From Lineus longissimus (taxonomy: Eukaryota; Nemertea; Pilidiophora; Heteronemertea; Lineidae), in assembly GCF_910592395.1 (NCBI RefSeq), contig NC_088310.1, positions 7,199,501-7,263,500 of the forward strand: DNA of 64,000 bases, read 5' to 3'. The notes beneath the pieces were generated by a model that saw nothing but the letters and a program-made list of their open reading frames with translations, did not search any database and was not told the origin of the DNA. A program made the translations under genes and the position numbers. Positions 23,401 to 33,800 of the stretch are shown here, one piece after another. Positions within the stretch are counted from its first letter, which is position 1, and each line of letters begins with the position of its first letter.

Positions 23401-26400
23401 AGTATCTATACTTGGTTCTAGTAATGACATATATTCTGTTGATTTAATATCCAAGTTAGGAAGAATCTATATTTAGTTCTAGTAATGACATATATTCTGT
23501 TGATCTTATGTTCAAGTTAGGAAGTATCGATACTTGGTTCTATTAATGACATATATTCTATTGATCTAACATGTCTGAGTTATGTCAATTGAATGTAACT
23601 GACCCTATCAATTGGACAGAGAGTACACCCAGTATAATCTCACTTACCATTTATAATGACAACAGAACACAGTGTGACAATGAAAAAGATGAGCTGCCCT
23701 GAAAGAAACAAGGAGAAATCCTTTGACGTTTTGTATCATGATATCATGAAATTAATAAACATGAGTACAATAAAAATGTTACTGCAGAAATCGTGGAGTT
23801 CGTACCAGAGTGATCTGTCAGAGTTTAACACGCAGCTAATAATAACCACACTCCCTTCGGCACACAAGGTATGACATCATTTTTCTCCGAGTGACAACAT
23901 CATGCCGGTCGAAGATTAATAAATACGTTTCTTTCTTTGAATTAAAAAAGATTTGCTGTTATAGTTTTTTTGGAGAGCATTTTTATTCGTACAAGTGGTA
24001 CCGAACTGTTACTAAAAATTGAATGTCTGACCTCTCTAAGTGGATGACACTTCAAACAAAACATTACAACCAAGATATATAAAATAAACTGAGCAGACTG
24101 TCAACAGACACTCAAGACAATTAGCTGGACTAATGCCAGACAGGTCAGAGAACAGGTCAAATTACCATAATAATCACAAAAGATATGCTAATAGAATTAG
24201 ATAAGTCGACACGTTTATTTTAAATCTTCACTCTCAAAAAATGATGGTGGATCTATTCTAAAAACATTTTTGTTTTAGTATGATTGTACAGACCCCCGCT
24301 GCATGAAGTCACTGTCCCCATTTGATAAGGTAGAGTTATACAATATTTCTATTCCCGCATAGTTCTAAAGTTAAAATGATAAGAATACCGGATCAGTTTA
24401 GGCCTAGAAATCTATATGTCATGTAGTATGTACTACAGTAGAACCTCTCTACTGAGGACACCCTCGGGACTGACAAGCACTGTCCCTAATAGTGAGGTGT
24501 CCTGATTAAAGAGGTCAAATTGAATGGAAACAACCAATTTGGACCAAAACTAATGTCCTTGATAGGGAGGTGTGGGCTAAGGGAGGTGCCACTCTAATAC
24601 TTACAATCATCTGTGTCTAGTTTTACTAAAATGACTGTGAATACAAAGAGCAGAATCATCATGATCAGACTTGTCACCATGCGAACCTTTAGCCGGATTC
24701 TGAAATCAAGAAAAAGACCTGTAGCTAATTTTTTTATTTTGTCTACCTGTATATCTAAGCGGGATTAAGCTAACTTTCATGTTACGTTCAATTGTTTCTT
24801 TACCTCTCCCCCCTCATCCACAACAGCCTAAATCATAAGTCATTTGACTTGAGATGGGCAAATGATGCCCAGTGCTTTACAATCAAACTCCAGATCGGTC
24901 TAAAACTTACGTTTTCGTGACTGCGGTATTGAGAAACATGAAAAGTACCCCGGGCACCATGGCAGCTATTGCGAGGTAGTTCTCAAACGTCACCTGAAGT
25001 TCTGTCTGGTACTCTGGTTTGGTGTAGTCAACGCTATCTGGCAAGGATGTATTACGTAATTTGTATTCGAAATACTGAAATGGAGAAAATGTGAACAATT
25101 CGTGAAAAATAATGCAAACACTGGCTTGAGAACAAACAATTATCACTGGCTTGATCAAAAATACACAAGACAAGCTCATATACTGTGTAGACGCCCTTTC
25201 ACAAGTTGAAGGCAGCCTGTACATAGACCTATATTATGTGTAAGTCTTCCTTATTCTAGGCGCTTGTCGCATCTGAACTCGACAGGTTGATACGGACTTG
25301 TTGTTCATTTCCCTATTGTAGACCTTTTGTGAAATGTGACCAAATCAGTTTGTAATAGATTTCACAAAATGTCTACAATAGGGAAATGAACAACAAGTCC
25401 ATATCAACCTGTCGTGTTCAGATGCGACAAGCGCCTAGTTTTGGTAGAGCGAGTAACATATTATCACCTCGTACTTGCAGAGAGCTGCCAAGCATAACCC
25501 GTTTCTCTTTATTTCCAAGGACTTTGCCTTGATATTGTTTTAAGACAAGTGTGTTCTGATTGCATCGCCGATTCTTTTGCTTCTACACATTCTTGACCAT
25601 CAGAAGATTCTCAGGCAATGCGCATTGCCAATACCAGGCTGACTTAGATTTAGGCATTGGACTTAATCAAAGTACCTAGCCCCTACGTACCAATTTGGCA
25701 GTTGTAAAGAAGTTCCATGGTAGCAAAGTTCCCATCCCAAGGAGGTAGAACAAACCATAGACTACGCGAAGCCTGAAGTGAAAGAAGAAGGAGGAAGTTT
25801 TTAATCATTTAGTTAGCCTGAGACCATTTAAATAGACCCTTAGCTCCTGCTTACAGCCGTCGAAGATTTTGTGTGGTCGCGACGTCATCACAATTCACAT
25901 CGTTGTCAAATAAAAAATTATGTCATACTTGACGTCTTCACGTCACGAGAGTTGACAATAAATGATAACATCACATACCACATAGCAGGGGAGTCAAGAG
26001 AAGTCAGGAGGCTTATCCAAAATAGTGAGCCAAATCAAATGGTTTGCAACATAAGTACCATGGAGTGTCTTTAAGTCCACTGGTCATCGTTTTAGCAACA
26101 AGTTATAAGCCTACATCATACATGAAAGTGAAAATGGAATAGAACTATAGAACCAGAAGTATCTAAATGTCTAGCTTTTACTTTCGCTTTTTTGCTGAGG
26201 ACATAATGGACTATAGAAATGTGTATAGACATGAGAGATATTTTAAGATACCAACCTATCCTTTGGTCCGTATTCATCATTCATTCTTCGTGTGGGTTGC
26301 TCAGTATCTCCTCCGGCAACACCGTTCTGCCCTTCTAGCAGTGGCGTACGGGCAGTTGGATCCAAAGGATCTGTCGGCCCAGAATTTGAAGGTCGAACCA

Positions 26401-26401
26401 T
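20410..26401 (-). CDS. Equilibrative nucleoside transporter (SLC29/ENT family), complete
   Basis: A membrane carrier for facilitated diffusion of nucleosides. Thirteen exons on the minus strand: 26401-26256, 25772-25691, 25074-24911, 24699-24605, 23698-23648, 23083-22998, 22744-22598, 22353-22323, 22105-21993, 21599-21485, 21329-21244, 20862-20660, 20521-20410. Together they give 476 codons plus TAG with consistent phases (human ENT1 is 456 residues). ENT hallmarks are GTLLPWNFF in membrane segment 1, the GCLFGLASMFPEKYTQAVM segment, NVGDLVGR, a large loop between segments 6 and 7 (SDDDIRPTTANFDS...), and PLLSIIRIAFIPLF followed by FSTTNGYVGTL near the C-terminus. The start ATG 26401 is the first after an in-frame TAA. 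The N-terminus has PLLEG, which is dileucine-like but not the canonical acidic form, so a lysosomal (ENT3) versus plasma-membrane (ENT1/2) role is open. Intron 5 holds a minisatellite and intron 2 a long foldback element. Confidence 0.95.
23121..23585. repeat. 50-bp minisatellite in a transporter intron
   Basis: The unit, beginning TCTGTTGATCTAACATGTCT, repeats about six times almost unchanged from 23121 to about 23420. Two or three diverged units containing an extra 'taatgacatatat' follow. It lies wholly in the intron between SLC29 exons 5 and 6. Confidence 0.9.
24436..24595. mobile_element. MITE family A, copy 2 (SLC29 intron 4)
   Basis: It starts AGTAGAACCTCTCTACTGAG and ends GGGAGGTGCCACT, matching the copy at 12950. 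Its right edge is 9 bp from the 5' splice site of the transporter's fourth exon (exon edge 24605). Confidence 0.75.
25256..25438. mobile_element. Foldback element with about 80-bp arms
   Basis: The arms begin CTAGGCGCTTGTCGCATCTG and are near-perfect reverse complements (about three mismatches in 80 bp), with a short central loop. There is no coding capacity. It lies in SLC29 intron 2 and would form a long hairpin in the unspliced transcript. Confidence 0.9.
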
Positions 26402-27700
26402 TGTTGAGAGCAGCAGTAACGAGTAGCACCAAAATGTTGAAATGAATTACTTCAAAACCACTTGGAATTCTTTATAGGAGGCATGTTCAAACCCAGGTCA
26501 TTAGATTAAATGCAGGATACAGGTTGGCACAGTGCACAGAAGAAATATCCAGTATAACATTTAAAACAAGCAATAAAGTCAAGTAAAACAGATCCTACTC
26601 CTAAAATTGACCACCAAGGCACCATAGGCTGTTATGCTCTGATTTAGATTTTGAAAGGTTGGATTTGCATTTCCTATTTAGTTGGTGAAGTTCCCAGCTC
26701 CTGAAAAAGATTGAATAGGTGTAGAAAACACAACATGACACGAGACATTATTAGGATCGACTAACCTCTGTACACTGACCGGACGCAGCCAGTGGACCAG
26801 CCTCATACCTCACCCTAGGGAGATCGAATTAGGATGGCGCAATGGACTGCCCAGGGTCGGCAGGGAGTCTAAACCTCCGAGGGGGAGGAGACTAAAACTC
26901 CGAGGACGAGGTGATTGGAGTGGTACAAAATTGAAATATCAGTCACCTATGGCATGAATCATGAGGAGTTCTAGCGTTCAATTGTCAATTGAATAATGAA
27001 AAACTGTCTGCAGAGTAGGCCAGTTTATTACCAATGAAGCCAAAACTACTAACAAGCTAACATATTTGAGTAAATGCATGGATATCTACCATGGTCATGG
27101 AGGTATTATTAACCTCCATGGATGACACTTGACAGACTGAGGCTATGCCTATGACAGGCACAGTACAGGAGACCGAGGAGTGGTAAAAAAGGGCCTAACT
27201 ACAGAATAGCCGGGACAGTAGTAGCTCTGTACATTATCTATGTACACTCTGTCCCTCTGTACATTATCATGTACACATAGACAGTAGTAGCTCTGTACAT
27301 TATCTATGTACACTCTGTTCCTCTGTACATTATGTACACATATATTCCTAATCCTAGTCCTAAAAAAGTGGAAACAAACCTTTCACACTGGTTACACTAC
27401 AGCACTTTCAAACAGTCCATCACAAAATCTTAGGTACATACACATTAGAATTGATCTCTGGTATATGACATTACCATTCATCATGTGATCAGGTCAACCC
27501 AATTAGAGATAATGATTACTTCATGGTAGACAATGTTAGAACTAGAAGAGAGATAATAAACGCATTGTTTGACGTGGTTTAGTCAGACGTACATGTCAGA
27601 TAATCATGTTGTTGGTGTAGTTTGTGTAAACTGCACAAACCATTCCAGGACAGCCGCCGTCCGCTCTGCATGACGGTCTTCGGGAATGATGTCACCTCCT
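26402..27700. other. Upstream region of the transporter; no gene recognised
   Basis: It presumably contains the SLC29 promoter and any non-coding first exon. A tandem duplication of about 64 bp ('gtagtagctctgtacattat...') lies at about 27216-27345. No coding exon is recognised. Confidence 0.4.
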
Positions 27701-27739
27701 ATGCTCGTTGTTGCGATCTTCTCTGCAAAGCCCTTTTTT

Positions 27740-28040
27740 GTGGTTTTTAACAAAATTGTGTTTCTCATCATCATCATCATATGCAATGAATAGTGGAAGG
27801 ATTTCTCCCGTTGAAAATTGCAGACAAGCAATTGCAATGCTCACCACACTGAGCAGATGCGAAAGATCAAATTCTTGAAGGGAGACGATTCCAGGGTTTA
27901 GGAGCAGCAACTTAAAGAAGCTTTGATCTCCATACCTGGTTTTTGAATGTGGGCTAGAAGCTCGGACGAGAACAGCTTGGTCAGTTGGGTTTGGTGCGAT
28001 TCTGCTGAAGGCTAGACAGATACGAAGGTGCAGGTACATC
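27740..28040 (-). pseudogene. Decayed LINE fragment: C-terminal reverse-transcriptase tail
   Basis: On the minus strand two frames together show the typical end of non-LTR retrotransposon ORF2: KTRYGDQSFF then, in the next frame, VAAPKPWNRLPSRI followed by a stop. A short ATGATGATG-type tail follows near 27770-27783. At least one frameshift separates the parts, so this is an inactive remnant. Confidence 0.55.
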
Positions 28041-28139
28041 TAGCCTTGACCCAGCTGGAATAGTCACCCTGGACTCGAACGGTGACAATTGCAAGCCTGT
28101 CGGGGACAACAGTTCACTGGCATGTTGTGACGACGTCTT

Positions 28140-29266
28140 CACCTCAGTCCTTTGTAAGTGAAGACTTCATATAACATTTACTGAGGCACCCTGCGTATAG
28201 CACTGAACGAGGATTGCGACAGATATGAGGATTGCGAGTGCACATCTAACTATTGCGAGTTAGGTTGGTTGTGACGATGTCTCCATGTGAGACCCTCGGT
28301 AACACGGCCTATTACAAACCATTCTGAGACATCCTGCATGCAACAAGGATTATATATTGGTACGAAAATTAATTATAGTTGACGATGTTTTCATGTAAAG
28401 TCCTTGGTTGGCACTAAGGTTGGCAAAGGTTGAACTTATATTTTTGGGAGACATCCTCTGTAGGACAAATTTCAAGATTGCGACAGTACGTCTAACAGGT
28501 GCGACAATGATAGTTTGTGACGGTGTCTCCAAAACAGGCCCCCGACATACCCTTTTCTGACCATAAAATAAATGCCCAAGTCATTTATTTGCCAAATCGA
28601 TATTTTCGCCAAAGTCAGCTCTTTACCATAAGAGTCACCTGTGGTAAAAATCTCATCTCCTGGTGTATGGGAAGGTCAATGGAATAACTATGCCTATGCC
28701 TGAATCAAACAAATGTGACTCAAGCAGTTTTACATCAAGCAACATGGCCGCCAGAAACAGTACACTCAAGAAAAACCTCACAATTAATGCAGTTATTTGT
28801 TTGATTAAAGACAAACTCTCAAGTGGTAAGTTGGAAAATATACTACAATAACTTTGAAGTTGATGTAAAAACCACAGGTTAGACTCTTTGATATGCCTAA
28901 GTCATTGTTTTCTCGAATCAAACTGTCTTAGTCAGATATGAAACTGTCTCAGTCGCATTTGAGTATCCTGAGACATCCTGCATCGTGCGAAGACAATTGC
29001 GAACATATGAGGATTGCGACTGGATGTCTAACTGGTGCGGGAGTGGTTAGTATGCTTTCTAGGTCCTTTCTGAGACATCCTATAGCATGGCAAATTGAAA
29101 CAGTGTGTCCAACTGATGCTAGGTAGCGACCGACGTCTGAGACATCGGGTGTACAGCAAGAAAAGAGTGCGACAGACAGTACATGTATGTATAACTGGTG
29201 CGAGCGAGAGTAATACGTTGTGACTATGTCTCCATGTCGGACATTTGGTTAAAAGGCTTTATAGAT
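28140..29266. repeat. Degenerate satellite-like tandem repeat, left part
   Basis: Variants of 'tgtgacgatgtctccatgtcaggcc', 'ttctgagacatcctg' and 'attgcgacagtatgtctaactggtgcga' recur at roughly 90-130 bp spacing. The same array resumes at 36250 on the other side of the LTR element, so the element landed within it. Confidence 0.65.
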
Positions 29267-29471
29267 TGTGACGGCGACATAATATGGGCGGGCGGGCGCC
29301 CCATAGATTGGAGCAAGGTTCGCGGAGTGATACACTGCTTCTGGATGCTGGCGCGAAACTGTCTACAGTACCTGTTAGGTTTGTGTGTAAATAAAGCCCG
29401 TTGTCCGATTCGAGACTTCCCCTTATGAATACCCACAGCAGGAGAGCGTGGCGGAATATGCCAATTTCACA
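29267..29471 (+). repeat. 5' LTR
   Basis: It is 205 bp, short for the family, starts TGTGACGG and ends TTTCACA. It contains a TATA-like 'cataatatgg' near its start, an AATAAA (in 'gtaaataaagcc') and a GC-rich 'gggcgggcgggcgcc' block. It appears identical to the copy at 36040. Confidence 0.95.
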
Positions 29472-29472
29472 C

Positions 29473-29490
29473 TGGCGCCCAACGTGGGGC
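29473..29490 (+). promoter_or_regulatory. tRNA primer-binding site
   Basis: TGGCGCCCAACGTGGGGC begins one base after the LTR end. It is the exact complement of the 3' 18 nt of animal tRNA-Lys(CUU), including CCA, as I recall that tRNA. Confidence 0.9.
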
Positions 29491-29852
29491 CAAAAAACTG
29501 AATGCTAGTTCAGAAAAAGGGGATTTTGTGATCGAATTTTCGGGAGGCGTTTTGATACACACGTAAAAACACACTGTAGTGCAAGCACTGCCGGACGCAA
29601 TTGTGTATTTGTTTCGGCCCAAACTAAATAATGATTGCATGCATATTACCAAGGCACTGTAATTTATAACTTAGGGGTTACCAAGTTATTTGATCAGCTG
29701 CTTGGCTATGTTTTGGTCCTTAAAACACTGTTTTGGTAGGGTTTTTCCACCGACAGTGACTGTCACGTGATCTCGCATACTTCACGGTGTATGGGGTGCT
29801 GATCAGGTATTTATATTCATTAGTTGTTGCATCTATTTCTAAAAAAACAGAC

Positions 29853-30833
29853 ATGGCAGCGGCACGCCCGAAACTCAATGTTTTTTCAGGGGAGTCCTCC
29901 GAGGATTTTGTGATGTGGTTTAAGAGGTATGAACTCTTTCACCCCCCTGTACCTAATGATGCGGCCGTTGCGGTTCAGAGGCGTCATCAGACGTTGCCTC
30001 TATTTCTAACCGGTCGAGCCTTCATGACGTATGATACCCTGCCCGCTGCGACCAAGGCTGACTATAACCTGACAAAGCAAGCCCTGAGGGACAGACTCGA
30101 CCCTCAGGAACATGCCCTCCTGCGCCGCCAGGAGTTTATGACCCTGGTTCGTAAGTCTGATGAGGCAATTTCAGCATTCGAACTAAGGGTAATACGTAAG
30201 GCGGCCACAGCTTTTGCGGATTTTCCCCAAGCCCAGAGGGATCTCCTGTGTAAGGAGCAATTTATGAGAGGGGTCGGCGAGGCAGAACTCCAACTGCACC
30301 TCCTTACACACAACCCGGCCACACTCAGAGGCGCTGTCCAGCTGGCGGAGCAGTACCTCCAGGTCCGTAAGGTCGGCCTTCCCCAACCGGCGCCTGAGGC
30401 CGCCGTCTGCCGAGTACGAGACCAAGAGGATGAAGGGGTTCCCTCTCCTCAAGGACAAATTGGCGAGATGGATGCCCTACGCCAGGATGTAAAGAAGTTA
30501 ACGGAACAGGTTCAGAGTATGATGCTGCAGCAGCAAGGACGTGGACGTGGCCGTGCACGAGGCAGCCGAGGTATTCGTCGGGGCAGAGGCGGTCGAGGAC
30601 AGGATCGGCAGACACAGGGACGGCAGCCGAACCACCATGACTACGGTTCACATGATCGTAGATACCATGATGAGGGCAACTCGAGAAATACAGGAGCTCA
30701 GGCAAGGGGTTCCCTGCCTGATGCTCAACTCAATGGGCAGTATAATGACCGCTTCAACGGACACTGCTATAACTGTGGCCAGTACGGCCATAGGAGTGCT
30801 GACTGCTGGCAACCCCGGCAGTCGGAAAACTAA
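29853..30833 (+). CDS. gag: Gag polyprotein of the LTR retrotransposon
   Basis: Structural protein of the retrotransposon particle. The ORF is open from 29787, but ATG 29853 (MAAARPKLNVFSG) is the better start, giving 326 residues. The N-terminal half resembles the retrotransposon Gag capsid fold (FVMWFKRYE..., a helical region ending QLAEQYLQVRK). An Arg/Gly-rich basic stretch at residues about 227-250 and a single CCHC zinc knuckle CYNCGQYGHRSADC at about 305-318 would bind RNA. It ends at TAA 30831-30833. The -1 frameshift heptamer occupies its last codons. Confidence 0.95.
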   Translation: MAAARPKLNVFSGESSEDFVMWFKRYELFHPPVPNDAAVAVQRRHQTLPLFLTGRAFMTYDTLPAATKADYNLTKQALRDRLDPQEHALLRRQEFMTLVRKSDEAISAFELRVIRKAATAFADFPQAQRDLLCKEQFMRGVGEAELQLHLLTHNPATLRGAVQLAEQYLQVRKVGLPQPAPEAAVCRVRDQEDEGVPSPQGQIGEMDALRQDVKKLTEQVQSMMLQQQGRGRGRARGSRGIRRGRGGRGQDRQTQGRQPNHHDYGSHDRRYHDEGNSRNTGAQARGSLPDAQLNGQYNDRFNGHCYNCGQYGHRSADCWQPRQSEN

Positions 30834-30864
30834 TCTGTGCTGCTGATGAGGGTCGGTCGGCAGC
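30824..30864 (+). promoter_or_regulatory. Programmed -1 ribosomal frameshift signal (gag/pol)
   Basis: The heptamer GGAAAAC (30824-30830) is in the gag phase G GAA AAC directly before the UAA stop. After an 8-nt spacer there is an 8-bp stem: GCTGCTGA (30839-30846) pairs with TCGGCAGC (30857-30864) with one G-U pair and a 10-nt loop. The pol frame is the -1 frame and is open from 30803, so a slip here reads straight into pol. The same heptamer is used by visna virus, as I recall. Confidence 0.8.
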
Positions 30865-33800
30865 CCGGCATACCAAAAAGACTCAACAAATTATCCCCAG
30901 GGTTTTAGTGAGTGTTGGAGATCGGCAAGTCCCTGTGTTGTTCGACACAGGTGCTGACATCTCACTTATGCGTGACGACGTATGGAGCTTGTATCCCCCA
31001 GATGAGAGAGGGCCGTTGGTCCCACGGTCAACAGCGATTTGTTCCGTGTCTGGAGACATGTTACCCGTTCAAGGACTGTCTAAAGTCCCAGTCACCCTAG
31101 GAGCCCTACGGTTACAACACTCTTTTCGAGTGGTGAGAGGCATCGATAGCCCTATCATTTTGGGATGGGACTTCATGCTTGAGTATGCCGTGACTGTGAA
31201 CCCTCAGAAAAAGGAGGTCACCATCCAGGGTGTCCCTTTCCCACTGCTTGAAGCGGCAAGATTGCCAAATGTCATCACGGCTAGAGCCCTAAAGTCAACA
31301 ACGATCCCGGGAAGGACTGAGGTGATCATCCCAGCCTATTTGCCGTATGGCCCCGGATTTCCAAATTTGAGCTATGAGGGTATTCTAGAACCGAACAACC
31401 CGCCAGGATTGGTCGTCTCGCGGATAGCAGCGACAGTGGAGAACTCCCTGATACCTGTTCGAATTATGAATCCGGAGTTCGAGCCTTTAGAAATCGCCAA
31501 AGGGATTTGCCTTGGAGATTTCCATTGCCTGGCTGGAGACCAAGCCAATATGGTGCGACGAACATATGAGCTGATGGAGGAATTCCAGCTCGAAGAGCGA
31601 GAAGAAAGAGCTGAGGCAGTCGACAGTGAAGGGGTTCCCTCCGTCGATCTGTCTGGATGCAAGCTCAAGAAGGGGCAAATGCCACGTTTGAAAACCCTGC
31701 TGAAGAAATATAACAACGTATTCAGCAAGACTCCAAATGACAGAGGCCTCACGGACCTGGTGGAGCACCGTATCGATACGGGAGATGCACGGCCAATCAA
31801 ACAGGCAGCTCGTCGACAACCCTTCAACGTGAGAGACGAGATGGAGGAGCAAGTTGGCGACATGCTTAAGGATGGGGTCGTGGAGCCCTGCTCCGGCCCA
31901 TGGTCGTCCCCAGTGGTCCTGGTGAGGAAGAAGACGGGAGCATTCCGGTTCTGTGTTGATTACAGAAAGTTAAATGCCGTTACCAGAAAAGATGCGCATC
32001 CGCTCCCTAGGATTGATGATTCGTTGGCGTCAATGTCTGGCGCGGCTTATTTCAGCAACCTAGATCTGACCAGCGGCTACTGGCAGGTTCCTGTAAACAA
32101 GGATCATAGGGACAAGACAGCGTTTTCAGTGGGTAACAATCTGTACCGATTTACTCGGTTACCATTTGGTCTCTGTAACGCCCCGCCACTTTTCCAACGG
32201 ATGATGGAACTGGCATTTGCTGGGATGAGCTGGAGAGTGATGCTGACTTACCTCGATGATCTGGCGATTTTCACCAAGACCTTCGATGAACATCTTGAAG
32301 TGCTTGAGGAGGTTTTCAAGAGACTGCAAAAGGCAGGGTTGAAGCTTCAGCCAAGTAAATGTCACTTGTGTAGGGATCAGATCATCTTTCTTGGACACCA
32401 CGTGAGTCAGAAAGGCATCAAACCGGACCCGAATAATATTCAGAAGGTCAAAGACTGGCCGGTGCCAGAAACGGTCAAGCAGGTCCAAAGTTTTGTAGGT
32501 CTGGCCTCCTACTACCGTAGATTTGTAGAGGGATTTGCAAAGATTGCTAAACCCCTGATCCAGCTAACGGAGAAAAACACACCCTTCGTGTGGGAGGCAG
32601 CCTGCCGGGAGAGTTTTGAGACGCTGAAACAGAGATTGATATCACCGCCAATACTAGGGTTTCCCAGATGGGGTGAACCATTCATTCTCCACACAGACGC
32701 ATCCGATTTTGCAGTGGGATGTGTTCTGAGCCAGATCCAAGATGGCGAGGAGCGCGCTATCTCCTACCATAGCAAAGCCCTCGGTGCCACAGAAAGAAAC
32801 TGGTGCACGTATGACAAGGAGTTGTGGGCAATTGTCTGGGGTCTCCGGCAAACCCACATCTACTTGTACGGCTCGCAGTTCACCATAGAGACAGATCACA
32901 AGCCGTTACTGCAGCGAACCAAACTGCGCTGGGATGCGGACGTCACCCAAAAGAGGACCAGGTGGATGAACGAGCTCAGTACGTGGGGAGACGTAGAGAT
33001 TAAATACCGTCCAGGGTTGAAAAATGGGAATGCCGATGGCATGAGTCGACGCCATCCTGTGCAGACCAATGAGAAACTGGGGGATGTTATCAAGGCATTA
33101 TTTGCCTCCCCTCCAAAGGATGATTCACTGGGGGATTTATTCCCAAAGGAGCCCAGATCTCCGGTGACTGACATTGACAAGGTAGCAAAGGTGACAAAGT
33201 CAGGGGTTCCCGCTTGTCCACCTCTTACCACAGGCGAGGGTGTTAGAGTAACTTCGCTTACACAATCTGCGGATCCGACCCGACCCGTTGAATCAATCCA
33301 GACTCAGCAGGAATTAGACCCCACCATATCTCAAGTGTACCGATGGGTCTCAACCACTGATAAGCCCGATTGGGATGCCGTCAAGGACGAAGGACGAGAC
33401 CTACGGACCTATTGGCGAACATTTGAGGATTTGGTAATTAAGGACGCCGTTTTGTTAAAAAAGTGGACCCCTCCCAAGAAGAAACGAGTAATTCTCCAGC
33501 AAATCGTGCCACCTGGACTGAGAGCTCAGATACTCGAAGAAGTCCACGCAGGTGTAACCTCAGCACACTTCGGGAGGCGCAAGACACTGGCTAAAATGAA
33601 GGATCGGTTCTTTTGGCCAGGGCTAGTAACTGATGTGGAGGAGTTCTGTCGCACATGCCCTCAGTGCGTTGCTCGGGCTAAACCCAATCCCAAGTTGAAA
33701 GCACCTTTACAGAGCATCTCGGCGACCACTCCTATGCAGTTAGTTGCGACGGATATCACCGAACTACCAGTCACACCCAGGGGTTCCCGGTACTGTCTGG

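Noticed and set aside
23121-23585. Regular 50-bp repeats resembling an array
   Set aside because: Not CRISPR: the genome is an animal's, units are contiguous without spacers, and it lies in an intron.
26167-26445. Plus-strand ORF of 92 codons
   Set aside because: It is antisense to SLC29 exon 1, which has family motifs and a matching splice donor.
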